DNA of 64,000 bases from DATKRB01 sp035532415 (GCA_035532415.1 DATKRB010000009.1:62001-126000); one strand, 5' to 3'; positions 17,403-26,959 are shown, counted from the first letter of the stretch. Program-made: numbers and translations. The notes: generated from the sequence alone by a model not told the origin.

Positions 17403-18368
17403 ATGAAGGCCATGGCGACGGCGACGAGCGGGGAGCAACCGGTGACGGACGGCTTCGTCCAACTGGCGCGCGCGCTGCACGCCAACCTCCAGCAGGTGGT
17501 GCTCGGCGCCCCCGAAGCGGTGACGGTGGCGGTGGTGGCCGCGCTGTCCGGTGGCCACCTCCTGCTCGAGGACGTGCCCGGCGTCGGCAAGACCGTGTTG
17601 GCCCGCACGCTCGCCCATTCCCTCGGTGCCCAGCTCTCCCGGGTGCAAGGGCACCCGGACCTCCTCCCCACGGATGTGACCGGGGTGTCCATCTACTCGC
17701 AGGAGACCACCGCCTGGGAGTTCCGCCCGGGACCGGTGTTCGCGCACATCGTGCTGGTCGACGAGCTCAACCGGACGCCGCCCCGGACCCAGTCGGCGCT
17801 GCTCGAGGCGATGGAGGAGCAGCAGGTGACCGTGGACGGGGACACCTGGCCGCTCCCCCGACCCCACCTGGTGCTGGCCACCCAGAACCCGATCGGCCAG
17901 CTCGGGACCTATCCGCTGGTGGAGAGCCAGCTGGACCGCTTCGCCGTGTCGACCCCGCTCGGATACCCCGACGCGACGACCGAGGCGCTGCTCACCCTCC
18001 GGCGCGGCGGCCGCCAGGCGCTCGCCGGCCTCCGGCCCGTCTGCGCCGTCGAGCACTGGGCCCAGGCGATCGAGGCCACCGGGCGGGTGCACGTGGCCGC
18101 ACCGATCGCCCAGTATGCGGTCGCCATCGGGCGCGCCACCCGCCAGGCACCCTCGGTCCGGCTCGGTGCCAGCCCGCGTGCGTCCATCTCGCTCGTCCGC
18201 TCCGCCCAGGCTCACGCCCTGCTGTACGGGCGCGACTACGTCTCGCCCGTCGATCTGCAGGCGGTGGCCGTGGCCAGCCTCGGCCACCGCCTGGTCACCG
18301 ACGGCACCACCACCGGCGCCGCGGTGGTGAGCGAGGTCATGCGCTCCATTCCGGTCCCTCGACCATGA
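17403..18368 (+). CDS. MoxR-type AAA ATPase
   Basis: The 321-residue ATPase has Walker A DVPGVGKT at 57-64, Walker B IVLVDELNR near 117, sensor-1 ATQNPIGQ and a C-terminal lid. MoxR proteins act as chaperone-like ATPases for partners carrying DUF58/VWA domains, and the next gene is such a partner. An AAAGGA precedes the ATG; longer readings overlap the FGGY kinase. It opens a three-gene operon (MoxR, DUF58, transglutaminase) linked by 4-base overlaps. Confidence 0.92.
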   Translation: MKAMATATSGEQPVTDGFVQLARALHANLQQVVLGAPEAVTVAVVAALSGGHLLLEDVPGVGKTVLARTLAHSLGAQLSRVQGHPDLLPTDVTGVSIYSQETTAWEFRPGPVFAHIVLVDELNRTPPRTQSALLEAMEEQQVTVDGDTWPLPRPHLVLATQNPIGQLGTYPLVESQLDRFAVSTPLGYPDATTEALLTLRRGGRQALAGLRPVCAVEHWAQAIEATGRVHVAAPIAQYAVAIGRATRQAPSVRLGASPRASISLVRSAQAHALLYGRDYVSPVDLQAVAVASLGHRLVTDGTTTGAAVVSEVMRSIPVPRP

Positions 18369-19252
18369 GAGGCGTCGGCCGGGGCATGGATCGGCTCCCC
18401 CGGCCCGCGCAGGCCGGGGGGCCGGTGGTCGGCACCGTGCTCGCTCTCGGCAGCTGGGCCGCTGTGGCCCACAACAGCGGATCGGGATGGGTGCAGGCCC
18501 TCGGCGCGCTGCTCGCCGGCTTCCTTCTGGTGGGGCTCTCGACCCCGGCGTTGGCGGTCCGGCGCGTCCGGGTCGAGGTGGTGGAAGCCCCCAGCGACGC
18601 GACGGCCGGCGGACCGGTCGCCGTCCTCGTGCGGACCTCGGGCGCCGTAGAGGTCCGCCCGCTCGTTCCGGGGGGCGAGGGTGTGGTGGTGGGCCGTCGG
18701 TCGCCGCGGACGGTGGCCGTGGTCCCGCCTCGCCACTGCGAGCTGCGCGAGCTGAAGGTGCGGGTCGCCTCGGCCGCTCCCTTCGGCCTCCTCTGGTGGC
18801 ACAGGGACCTCGTGCTCCCTCTCCCCCGACCGGTTCTCGTCGCGCCGCGGCTGGGTGCGCCCGACCACGCGGTGCTGGCCGAGATCCGCCGGAGCGAGGC
18901 GGCGAGCGGGCGGGTCCCCGCCCGCGTGGGCGAGCCCCGGGGCGTGCGAGAGTACCGCCCGGGGGACCTCCGCCACTGGGTCCACTGGCCGGCCACGGCA
19001 CACTCGGGGATCATGATGGTCCGGGAGATGGAGGGACCGGTCGCCCGGCCCGCAACCGTCCGGGCCCGGCTCCCTGGCGATGTAGAGGCCGCCGAGCGGG
19101 CACTCGAACAGGTCTTCGGCACCGTCGGCCATCTCCTGGCGCGGGGGCGCCAGGTCCTGTTGGTGACCACCGAGCCCGAAGGCGAGCGCACGGACCAGGT
19201 CCGGGGGGTGCAGGACGCTGGTCGGCGGCTGGCCCGGGCGGTAGCGGCGTGA
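18365..19252 (+). CDS. DUF58-domain protein
   Basis: The 295-residue protein has two hydrophobic helices (about residues 20-60), then a soluble region with the DUF58 signature VREYRPGDLRHWVHWPATA, a VWA-like fold. It overlaps MoxR by ATGA at the start and the transglutaminase by GTGA at the end. DUF58 proteins pair with MoxR and transglutaminase-like membrane proteins in a conserved but poorly defined envelope-associated module. Confidence 0.9.
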   Translation: MRGVGRGMDRLPRPAQAGGPVVGTVLALGSWAAVAHNSGSGWVQALGALLAGFLLVGLSTPALAVRRVRVEVVEAPSDATAGGPVAVLVRTSGAVEVRPLVPGGEGVVVGRRSPRTVAVVPPRHCELRELKVRVASAAPFGLLWWHRDLVLPLPRPVLVAPRLGAPDHAVLAEIRRSEAASGRVPARVGEPRGVREYRPGDLRHWVHWPATAHSGIMMVREMEGPVARPATVRARLPGDVEAAERALEQVFGTVGHLLARGRQVLLVTTEPEGERTDQVRGVQDAGRRLARAVAA

Positions 19253-21438
19253 GGCTGCTCGACCGGGTCAGGCGGGCCAACCAACCGGGTCCGCCCGAGG
19301 AGTCGGTCCTGTTCAGGGTGTCGGCGACCGCCACGGTAGCCGTCGCCGTGTTGGCCTGCTGGGCCCAGGGGGAGCTCGCCGCGTGGGTCACGGTCGGGTC
19401 GATCGCCCTGCTGGTGGTGGGCAACCTCTTCTCCTACCGCCGGCGCGCCAACCCGCCGCCGGGCCTGAAGCTGATCCTCGCCGTCGCCGTCTCGGGCGCG
19501 TTCGTGTGGTTCTTCGTATCGGTCTCGGACCGCACCACCATCGGCGACCTCGCCGCCGTCGAAGGCCCCCTGGCCGTGCTGTTCACCTGGATACAGGTGA
19601 CCCATTCCTTTGACGTGCCGTCGCGCCGGGACCTCGGGTTCTCCCTGGCCGGCTCGGTCACCCTCATGGCGGTGGCCGCCGCCCAGGCGGTCGACACCAC
19701 CTTCGGGTTGTACGTGGTGGTCTGGGCGGCGTTCGGCCTCGCCGGACTGTCCGCCATGTGGAGCTCGATGGCGGGTGGCGAGCCGCTACGGCTCCGTTCG
19801 GTCGCCACCTCGTCGGCGGCCGTCCTCGCCGTCGGGTTGGGGCTGGTGTGGCTCCTCCCCGCCCCCCGCCCCTCGAGCCGTGTCGTCTTCCCCTCCTCCA
19901 TCGCCGGCGACATGCCGCTCAGCTCCCCCGGGGGACTGGTCGGCGGGGGGTCCAACGGCTCCGAGCCGCTCCGCGCGGGGTCGCCCTCGGGCCCGGACCG
20001 GGTCGGCGGTCTGCTCGGTTTCGCGGGGCCGCTCAATACGGCCATCCGCGGATCGCTCGGCAACGACGTGGTCCTGCGAGTCCGCGCCGACCGGCCGTCG
20101 TTCTGGCTCGCGGAGACGTTCAACGCGTGGAGCGGGCGGAGCTGGACCCAGTCGAACCCCAAGGGTCGGGTCCCCTTTCACGAGCTGACCTTCGGCCCGC
20201 CCTTCTCCGTCCCGGTCCCCTCCGACGAGCCCACGGGAGGGACCCCCGACATCCAGACCTTCTACCTGGCCCGGGCGGGAGCCAACCTGATCTATCACGC
20301 GGCCGATGCGACCCAGGTGTGGTTCCCCGCCAACCGGCTGTACGTGTCCGACGACGGGACCATGCGCACGGGCACGACGATGGGGTCGGGGTCGGTCTAC
20401 ACCGTGGAGTCGACCGTCGACACGGCCACCCCCGACGAGCTGCGACACGCGGCGCCCGAGAGCTCCTTCGGCGGTCGCCTGCCGGCCGCGACCCTGGCCG
20501 CCGACACCCAATTGCCCCACCCCTACCCACGGGTGAAGGCGCTCGCCCAACGGATCACCACCCGGTCGACCAACACGTACGACAAGGTCTCCGCTCTGGA
20601 GGGCTGGATAGGGGCGCACACCGAGTACACGACCGACATCCCCCCGCTGGCACCGGGCCAGGACACGGTGACCGAGTTCCTCTTCGGCAACCGGCGCGGG
20701 TACTGCGAGCAGATCAGCACCGCGCTGTCGGTGATGCTTCGGTCCCTCGGCATCCCCACCCGCGAGGCCACCGGCTACGTACCCGGGTCGTTCAACCCCA
20801 TCACGGACCTGTACGAGGTGCAGGCCAAGGATGCCCACGCCTGGGTGCAGGTCTGGTTCCCCGGCCACGGCTGGCAGAGCTTCGACCCCACCGCGGTCGT
20901 CCCGCTGGCCAACCCCACGCCGGCCGGCGCGCTGACCCACGACCTGAGCGGTGCACTCCGGCAGGTTCCCGTCGTCCCCGTGGTCGCCGTGGCCGGCGTG
21001 GTGGGCGCGACGCTCCTGTTCTGGCGCCGACGCCGCCGGGCACCGAGGACGTGGGCCGCCGGCATCACCCGGGAGCTCGAGCGGGCGGCCCGGCGCGGCG
21101 GTGTGACCGTCGGGCCCCAGGACTCCCTGGTGACCGTGGCCGCCGCGCTCGACCGCCGCTGGGCGAGCCACGATCCCCCGGTTCCCGGAGCGCTCGACCT
21201 GGCCTGGCCTGCCGAGCGAGCTGCCTACGGGGCGGGGGAACCGAGCATCGACGAGCGCCGGGCACTCACCCGATCGGCCAGACGGCTGCGCCGGGAGGCC
21301 CGCCGGCTGCGACGCGTGGTGCCGGCCGCCCCGCCGACGGCTCCCGGCGGTCAGGCCGGTACCGGTCGGGCCCGTCAGCCGCGGCTCAGCGCCAGGGACT
21401 CGTCCCACGAGGCCCCGGCAGCCAGCAGGGGCCGGTAG
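19249..21438 (+). CDS. membrane transglutaminase-like cysteine protease (TgpA-type)
   Basis: The 729-residue protein has an N-terminal run of hydrophobic helices (about residues 25-205), a large external domain and a C-terminal helix near 565-580 followed by a basic tail. The transglutaminase triad is intact: Cys486 in RRGYCEQISTALS, His530 in KDAHAWVQVWF and Asp546 in SFDPT. The activity could be amidase or protease. The GTG start overlaps the DUF58 stop. Its last 64 bases overlap the convergent flavoprotein gene, which makes the C-terminal tail unusual. Confidence 0.9.
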   Translation: MRLLDRVRRANQPGPPEESVLFRVSATATVAVAVLACWAQGELAAWVTVGSIALLVVGNLFSYRRRANPPPGLKLILAVAVSGAFVWFFVSVSDRTTIGDLAAVEGPLAVLFTWIQVTHSFDVPSRRDLGFSLAGSVTLMAVAAAQAVDTTFGLYVVVWAAFGLAGLSAMWSSMAGGEPLRLRSVATSSAAVLAVGLGLVWLLPAPRPSSRVVFPSSIAGDMPLSSPGGLVGGGSNGSEPLRAGSPSGPDRVGGLLGFAGPLNTAIRGSLGNDVVLRVRADRPSFWLAETFNAWSGRSWTQSNPKGRVPFHELTFGPPFSVPVPSDEPTGGTPDIQTFYLARAGANLIYHAADATQVWFPANRLYVSDDGTMRTGTTMGSGSVYTVESTVDTATPDELRHAAPESSFGGRLPAATLAADTQLPHPYPRVKALAQRITTRSTNTYDKVSALEGWIGAHTEYTTDIPPLAPGQDTVTEFLFGNRRGYCEQISTALSVMLRSLGIPTREATGYVPGSFNPITDLYEVQAKDAHAWVQVWFPGHGWQSFDPTAVVPLANPTPAGALTHDLSGALRQVPVVPVVAVAGVVGATLLFWRRRRRAPRTWAAGITRELERAARRGGVTVGPQDSLVTVAAALDRRWASHDPPVPGALDLAWPAERAAYGAGEPSIDERRALTRSARRLRREARRLRRVVPAAPPTAPGGQAGTGRARQPRLSARDSSHEAPAASRGR

Positions 21439-22637
21439 ACCATGAGCTGTCGCGGCCGTCCGATCCCCATGGCCGCCGTCAGCCGACCCGACCGGCCGTA
21501 AAGGACGACGAACCTCTCGTCGTCGAGGGACCCGTCCACCACGGCGATCTGATCGGTCGGGTCCGGATGCCCGATCATCTGGATCTTCAGACCGTACTGG
21601 TCGGACCAGAAGTACGGCACCGGATCGAAGGCCGGGGCGGTGGCGCGCCCGGCCAGGAGCGCGTGCGCCGCCGCCACGCCGCCGTCGACCGCCATCTGCC
21701 AGTGCTCTATCCGCACGAGCTCCTCACGACCGTCGTGCCGCCAGTGCCAGCGCGCGAGGTCCCCGGCGGCCACGACCCCGTCGGCCGCGAACAGGGCATG
21801 GTCACAGACCACGCCGTTCCCGAGCTGAAGTCCCGAGCCCTCGAGCCATTCGACGTTGGGAACGACCCCGATCCCGACGACGACCACCTCGGCGGGGACG
21901 GAGGAGCCGTCGGCGAGCTCGACGACCCCGGCCTCGAGACCGGTCGATCCCGCCGTGCCCGTCCCGCGAACCGCGGTCACACCGATCCCGGTCCGGAGCT
22001 CTACCCCGTTTCTCTCGTGCATGGCGCCGCACGCCCGACCGACCTCCTCGCCGAGGGCCAGGGACAGGGGCGTTGGGGCCGCCTCCACGACCGTGACGCT
22101 GCAGCCGAGGCGCGAGCAGGTCGACGCCACCTCCGAGCCGATGAAGCCGGCGCCCACCACCACGACCCGGGCGCCGGGCCCCGATGCCAGCACGCGCCGG
22201 CGCAGCTCCTCGGCGTCATCGAGCGTGCGGAGCAGCAGTGCCCCCCCGCCGGGCGACCCCGGGAGCGGGCGCGGGCGGGCCCCGGTGGCCACCACGACGG
22301 CATCCCCCTCCACCGTCGACCCGTCGTCGAGCACGACCCGCCTGGCTCCGGGGTCGAGCGAGACCGCACGGTGCCCGAGCCGTTGCTCGATCCTCAGCTC
22401 GTCGAGCCGCCGCCGGTCCGCGAGCACGGTCTTCTCCAACGGCCAGTCGCCGGCCAGCACCTGCTTGGAGAGCGGGGGGCGGTCGTAGGGCAGGTGCACC
22501 TCGTCCCCCACCATCACCAGCGTCCCGCGGAAGCCGTTGCCGCGCAGGGCCTCCGCGGCGCGCAGACCCGCCAGCGAGCCGCCGACGATCACCACGGTCC
22601 CGTCGAGCGGGAGCGGCTCTCCCCCACGCGCCCTCAT
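21375..22637 (-). CDS. FAD-dependent NAD(P)H:ferredoxin reductase-like oxidoreductase
   Basis: The 420-residue protein has an FAD-binding VIVGGSLAGLRAAEAL near the N-terminus, PYDRPPLSK, VVATGARPRPLPG, an NAD-binding VVVVGAGFIGSEVA, and a C-terminal reductase domain with YFWSDQYGLKIQMIG. These are features of the ferredoxin/rubredoxin reductase family that serves Rieske oxygenases and P450s. No redox partner lies next to it; the P450-ferredoxin pair at 30.4-31.8 kb is a possible client (speculative). The 3' end overlaps the transglutaminase gene by 64 bp. Confidence 0.88.
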   Translation of the reverse strand: MRARGGEPLPLDGTVVIVGGSLAGLRAAEALRGNGFRGTLVMVGDEVHLPYDRPPLSKQVLAGDWPLEKTVLADRRRLDELRIEQRLGHRAVSLDPGARRVVLDDGSTVEGDAVVVATGARPRPLPGSPGGGALLLRTLDDAEELRRRVLASGPGARVVVVGAGFIGSEVASTCSRLGCSVTVVEAAPTPLSLALGEEVGRACGAMHERNGVELRTGIGVTAVRGTGTAGSTGLEAGVVELADGSSVPAEVVVVGIGVVPNVEWLEGSGLQLGNGVVCDHALFAADGVVAAGDLARWHWRHDGREELVRIEHWQMAVDGGVAAAHALLAGRATAPAFDPVPYFWSDQYGLKIQMIGHPDPTDQIAVVDGSLDDERFVVLYGRSGRLTAAMGIGRPRQLMVYRPLLAAGASWDESLALSRG

Positions 22638-22742
22638 CGTTCCGCTCCCATCGCTGCTCGCGCCCCTCTCGGCGACCGGCTCGTCACCGGCCGCCCCTCG
22701 CTGATCGGAATTCCACTGACCGGACCTTCGCCGACCGGCTCA

Positions 22743-23510
22743 TCATCGGCCGAACATGGCCAGCCACTGGGCGGCCGACCGCGGCACGAAGACGAAATTG
22801 GTGCGCCGGGTCTCCCCCATGGTGGCCGAGGGCTCGGCCGAGTAGAGGTGACCCGGGTACAGCACGGCGTCGTCGGGAACCCGGGCCAGCCGGGTGGTGA
22901 GCGACTCGTACATCGCCTCGGGATCGCTCCCGGGGAGGTCGGTCCGACCGCAGCCCTCGAGGAAGAGCGTGTCGCCCGCGACGAGCCGGCCGTCCACCAG
23001 GAAGCACTGGCTCCCCGGCGTGTGACCGGGAGTGTGGAGCAGCTCGACGTGCACCTCCCCGACGGGCACGACATCACCGCTGTCGTGGGCGACCAGCTGG
23101 CGGGCCCCCACCCCGGTGGAGCGCTCGACCCAGGGCACCTCCGCCCGCTGGAGGTGGATCGGCACGTCCACCCGCCCGAGCAGCTCGGCGATCCCCTCTA
23201 TCGACCAGCTGGCGATCGCTCCGCCGACGTGGTCGGCGTGATAATGGGTGGCCAGCACGCCGACGCACCGCATCCCGTCCGCCGCCAACACGTCGAGCAG
23301 CTCCCCCACCGCGTAGGCCGGGTCGACGACGAGGGCTTCGCCGGTGCTCCGGTCCCCGATCAGATAGGCGAAATTGACCATCTGGCGGGCTATCTGGTCC
23401 CCCTTTGCGAAGTCCCGACCGGACAACAGCTGGCGGAAGTACAAACGGCCCGGCCCTGCAGCGGGCGCGACCGTCGGCTCGGGCGCGTGGTCCGGCGCGT
23501 GGTCGGGCAT
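22743..23510 (-). CDS. MBL-fold metallo-hydrolase, ETHE1/glyoxalase II-like
   Basis: The 255-residue protein has the metal-binding THYHADH motif at 88-94, a second His in HTPGHTPGS, and GDTLFLEGCGRTDL, closest in type to persulfide dioxygenase/ETHE1 and glyoxalase II-like hydrolases. A single-iron dioxygenase of persulfides or a thioester hydrolase are both possible. Its ATG shares one base with the xseB stop (TGATG), so it is translationally coupled to xseB. Confidence 0.85.
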   Translation of the reverse strand: MPDHAPDHAPEPTVAPAAGPGRLYFRQLLSGRDFAKGDQIARQMVNFAYLIGDRSTGEALVVDPAYAVGELLDVLAADGMRCVGVLATHYHADHVGGAIASWSIEGIAELLGRVDVPIHLQRAEVPWVERSTGVGARQLVAHDSGDVVPVGEVHVELLHTPGHTPGSQCFLVDGRLVAGDTLFLEGCGRTDLPGSDPEAMYESLTTRLARVPDDAVLYPGHLYSAEPSATMGETRRTNFVFVPRSAAQWLAMFGR

Positions 23511-23851
23511 CAGAAGAGCTCCTGGGGATCGCCGGACCGGCCGTCGGGGCCCGGATCGTCCGTCTCCGGCTCGTCGGGAACCCCTCGGTCCTCTTCCGGC
23601 GCGGCCGCGGCCTCGAGCTTCGGTACCAGTTGCTCGACTTGTGCCTTCGTCCTCCGCAGTCGCCGGTCGAGCTCGTCGACGATGGTCGTCGCCCGCTCGA
23701 GCCTGGCCACGAGGAGATCGACGTCGACCTCGCGTTGCTCGAAGAAGGCCACGATCTCGTCGAGCTCCCTGCTGGCCTCGGTGTAGCTCAGGTCGGCGAC
23801 GGGCGTGGCGGTCTCGCCGCCGACGACGGTCGTGCTCGGGCTCTGGTTCAT
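23510..23851 (-). CDS. xseB: exodeoxyribonuclease VII small subunit
   Basis: The 113-residue protein contains LSYTEASRELDEIVAFFEQ and VDLLVARLERATTIVDEL, the two-helix pattern of XseB. The acidic C-terminal tail (about 35 residues, ending GDPQELF) is longer than usual. With XseA it forms exonuclease VII, which degrades single-stranded DNA. It overlaps xseA by ATGA. The longer open frame to 24478 is antisense overlap with xseA and is not used. Confidence 0.93.
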   Translation of the reverse strand: MNQSPSTTVVGGETATPVADLSYTEASRELDEIVAFFEQREVDVDLLVARLERATTIVDELDRRLRRTKAQVEQLVPKLEAAAAPEEDRGVPDEPETDDPGPDGRSGDPQELF

Positions 23852-25320
23852 CCGGCCTCCCTGCCTGCTGGCTCCCGCACTCCTGGCGCGGGAGATTCGA
23901 TCGCCTCGCGCGCCGGCTCGTCCGCCGGCACGTCGACGGGCTCCTCTCCGACGACCGAACCGCCGCGAACCGGCAAGCCGATCGTCACCGCCTCCACCCG
24001 CGAGCGGGCCGTGCCGTCGGCGAACCGGGTCACCAGCTCGGCGCCCTCCCTCAACTGTCCCGCGCTCCGCACGACCGCTCCGCTCGCATCGACCGTGAGG
24101 GTGTAGCCGCGCTCGAGCTGACGGTCGACGTCGTACGCGGCGAGCAGCCGCCTGTACGATCCGAGCCGGTCGCCCTCCCGGACCAGATGGTCCCGGGCCA
24201 GCGGTCCCAGGCGGGCCGAGCGCTCCGACAGCGAGCGCTCGGCCTCCTCGGGAAGGAAGCGTCCTCTCTCTGAGATCCGGCCCGTGCGGACGGTGAGGCG
24301 TTCGGCATGGGCCCGGAGCTGATGGCGGGCGGCGCCCGTCAGCCGCCCCCGGGCCATCACGTCGCGATGCTCGGCCGCCGCCAGGACCTCGCGCACCCGC
24401 CTGCCGACCGTGCGGGCTCCCGACACCACCGATTCGTCCCACCACTGGGCAACCCGCTGCGCCAGCTCGCGGCCGCATTCGGTCGGTGTGATGAAGGACC
24501 GGTTCGAGACCACGTCGGCGACCGATTCGTCACCGGTGTGCCCGATCCCCGTCCACACCGGGACCGGGCAGGTGGCCACGGCCCGCGCGACCGGCTCGGA
24601 GTCGAAGGCGCCGAGGTCGGCCTTGGACCCTCCCCCTCGGACCAGCACCGCGAGGTCGCAGGCAGCGCCGGCCACGCGGGTCAAACCCCGGGCGATGGCC
24701 CGGGGGGCGTCGGTCCCCTGCACGCCGACCGGGGCGACCAGCACATGAAAGGCCAGCCCCGACGCGGACAGCTGCCCGACGAAGTCGCGATAGCCCTCGG
24801 TCCCCGGGCTCGCCACCAGCCCGATCCGGAGCGGGACCGGCGGGACCGGGAGCCTGCGGTTCGCCTCGAGCAGTCCCTCGGCGGCAAGCGCCCGGAGGAG
24901 CGCCGCCCGCTGGGCCGCGAGCCGCCCGAGCAGGGACGTGACGTCGAGCTCCGCCATGATGAAGCCGATCTCCGCCCTGGCCCGGTAGAAGTCGAGCGCG
25001 CCGCGCAACATGACGACCATGCCGGGCTGGAGCTCGATCCCCTCCTCGACCAGCGTGCTCTTCAACGGGCCCCAGGTGCTCCGCCAGCATTTCACCCTGA
25101 GAACCGGGGCCTGGCGCTCGCCCGCCGATTCGGGGTCGATCAGGTCGATGAAGCAGTGACCGGACCGGGCTTGGTCGGAGACGTTCTGGATCTCGCCCCG
25201 GACCCACAGCGAACGGCCCCGCGGGAACACCCGGGCCAACGCCACCTCCACCTCGTCGTACACCTCGGCGATCGAGAGGGCGTCCTCACGCTCGCCCAGG
25301 CCCGCGTCCGCGTCCGGCAT
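23848..25320 (-). CDS. xseA: exodeoxyribonuclease VII large subunit
   Basis: The 490-residue protein has an N-terminal OB fold (RSLWVRGEIQNVSDQARSGH) and the catalytic XseA domain with RIGLVASPGTEGYRDF, VLVRGGGSKADLGAFD and PVWTGIGHTGDESVAD, followed by a long helical region and the C-terminal ERGYTLT. Many homologues read GIGHETD where this has GIGHTGD. The ATG at 25320 is chosen over the longer reading to 25662, which would run into rnpB. Confidence 0.95.
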   Translation of the reverse strand: MPDADAGLGEREDALSIAEVYDEVEVALARVFPRGRSLWVRGEIQNVSDQARSGHCFIDLIDPESAGERQAPVLRVKCWRSTWGPLKSTLVEEGIELQPGMVVMLRGALDFYRARAEIGFIMAELDVTSLLGRLAAQRAALLRALAAEGLLEANRRLPVPPVPLRIGLVASPGTEGYRDFVGQLSASGLAFHVLVAPVGVQGTDAPRAIARGLTRVAGAACDLAVLVRGGGSKADLGAFDSEPVARAVATCPVPVWTGIGHTGDESVADVVSNRSFITPTECGRELAQRVAQWWDESVVSGARTVGRRVREVLAAAEHRDVMARGRLTGAARHQLRAHAERLTVRTGRISERGRFLPEEAERSLSERSARLGPLARDHLVREGDRLGSYRRLLAAYDVDRQLERGYTLTVDASGAVVRSAGQLREGAELVTRFADGTARSRVEAVTIGLPVRGGSVVGEEPVDVPADEPAREAIESPAPGVREPAGREAG

Positions 25321-25444
25321 CACGCTCCACACCCTACCCAGGGGGTACGACAGCATCGTCTCCGTCGGGCCGGATCGCCCGGGATGCCGCCCATGCCGGC
25401 AGCCGGCCCCTGGGCGGCGTGCACCCATCGGCCGGCGCACCTGG

Positions 25445-25450
25445 CACAAT
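25445..25450 (+). promoter_or_regulatory. predicted -10 element for rnpB
   Basis: CACAAT lies 6-7 bases before the predicted 5' end of RNase P RNA, the right distance for a -10 box. The region 17 bases further upstream (TGCACC) is only a weak -35. The short gap between divergent xseA and rnpB supports a promoter here. Confidence 0.4.
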
Positions 25451-25455
25451 GAGGG

Positions 25456-25851
<396 letters not shown>

Positions 25852-25874
25852 CTCCGACCCGGAGGGGCTATTAT

Positions 25875-25890
25875 GCCTTCTGACCTGGTA
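25875..25890 (+). repeat. 16-bp inverted repeat, left copy
   Basis: GCCTTCTGACCTGGTA lies 23 bases inside attL. Its exact reverse complement is at 30217-30232, 16 bases outside the start of attR. The pair could be integrase arm sites or the terminal repeats of a second element nested at the island ends. Confidence 0.75.
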
Positions 25891-25892
25891 TT

Positions 25893-26418
25893 TTGAGTTG
25901 TCCGGCATCGAGTTCCTCGCCCAGGGCAGCCACGTCCTGCCCGGGAGCCTCGTCGAGCGGACCGTCAGGTGCGGCAAGGCCAACTGCCGCTGTCACGCGG
26001 AGCCACCCGAACTGCACGGCCCTTACGCCCTTACCTCCAGTGGAGCTACAGCCGCGAGAACAGGGCTCAGTCTGAAGGCCTATGGCTGGATCGACGCCGA
26101 CTGACCCGCGAGGGGGTCGAACTCACCTTGGGCCTGCTGCGCCGGTTCCGGCAGAGCGGGGTGGTCGTGCGGAGCCACCAGGAGTCCTGGACCGAGACGA
26201 GCGACCCACGGATGGCTGAGCTGCTCGGGTCCATCTATGCCTGGATGGCGGCCGAGGAGTCCAGCCGCCGTTCCGAGCGGGTGAAGGCGGGATTGGAACG
26301 CCGTCGACGTGAGGGCAGACCCGGTCGGTCGTCAGGTAGGGAAAAGGACAAGACGAAGTGTCGCCGGCGCGGTTACTTGGCCCGCTGGAAGCGCGAGCGA
26401 CAGCCGGTCCGAGGTTGA
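25893..26418 (+). pseudogene. DUF6788 / serine-recombinase remnant, frameshifted and internally deleted
   Basis: The first part reads GSLVERTVRCGKANCRCH...LHGPY, the DUF6788 motif found beside transposases and recombinases. An exact 8-bp tandem duplication (GCCCTTAC, 26019-26034) then shifts the frame; removing one copy restores HGPYLQWSYSRE. The continuing frame passes directly into LTREGVELTLGLLRRFRQSG and MAAEESSRRSERVKAGLERR, the second half of a resolvase-type serine-recombinase catalytic domain with its basic tail, ending at the stop 26418. The N-terminal part with the catalytic Ser is absent. Two lesions, a fusion-deletion and a slippage frameshift, make activity impossible. No start codon is proposed. 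Confidence 0.8.
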
Positions 26419-26449
26419 GTGCACGCCGACCGGGCGTCAGTTCCTGGTT

Positions 26450-26464
26450 GGGACCTTCGGCCCT
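26450..26464. promoter_or_regulatory. DosR/DevR-like palindrome upstream of the SCP2 operon
   Basis: GGGACCTTCGGCCCT is an imperfect palindrome resembling the mycobacterial DosR box (core GGGAC-N-TTNG-CCC, from memory). It lies 76-90 bases before the SCP2 start, with a plausible -10 (TAGCGT, 26493-26498) 29 bases downstream, a normal layout for an activator. No DosR homologue is in the window, so this is a similarity, not a regulon assignment. Confidence 0.35.
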
Positions 26465-26539
26465 GGGGAAGGCCCGCCCGGTCGGGAGAAGCTAGCGTCA
26501 GAGATACCGATCGGGCGCTGCGGCGCCAAAGGAACGGCG

Positions 26540-26959
26540 ATGCCGACAGTGAAGGCTGCCAAACCGACGGAGGACCCGATCAGCGGGTTCTTCGATGCCC
26601 TCGCCGGCCGAGGTCACGAGCCGACCTTCGGTGAGGATTCTGCGACGTTGCGTTTCGACGTGGGCGATGGAACCCGCATCGAGCGGTGGTACCTCACGGT
26701 GACGGGAGGCGACGTAAGCGTGACTCGCCAGAACATCCGAGCCGACACCATCGTGCGAGTGCAGAGATCGGACTTCGAAGCTATGGTCACGGGTCGATTG
26801 AATGTCATGGCTGCTTTACTCCGCGGTGCGATTGCCTACGAGGGCAGCGCGGCCCCCCTCATGATGTTCCAGCGATCCTTACCCTCTCCTCCGGGCTCCA
26901 AGGGTCGCGTACCACCCATCAGTGGCGGTGCCGTGATGGCCCAAAGGACGGCGACATGA
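26540..26959 (+). CDS. SCP2 sterol-binding domain protein
   Basis: The 139-residue product is essentially one SCP2 domain: ISGFFDALAGRGHE, then ATLRFDVGDG, YLTVTGGDVSVTRQ, RADTIVRVQRSDFEAMVTGR and AYEGSAAPLMMFQRSL. These domains bind lipids or hydrophobic acyl groups, and in bacteria the ligand is usually unknown. AAAGGAAC precedes the ATG. Its stop overlaps the next gene by ATGA, so the two are coupled. It is the first cargo gene of the rnpB island, and a DosR-like box lies upstream. Confidence 0.85.
   Translation: MPTVKAAKPTEDPISGFFDALAGRGHEPTFGEDSATLRFDVGDGTRIERWYLTVTGGDVSVTRQNIRADTIVRVQRSDFEAMVTGRLNVMAALLRGAIAYEGSAAPLMMFQRSLPSPPGSKGRVPPISGGAVMAQRTAT

Noticed and set aside
22638..22742. 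Repeated GACCGGCTC segments as a mobile repeat between two minus-strand genes
   Set aside because: The copies are short and imperfect; they may form weak hairpins but do not support a named feature.
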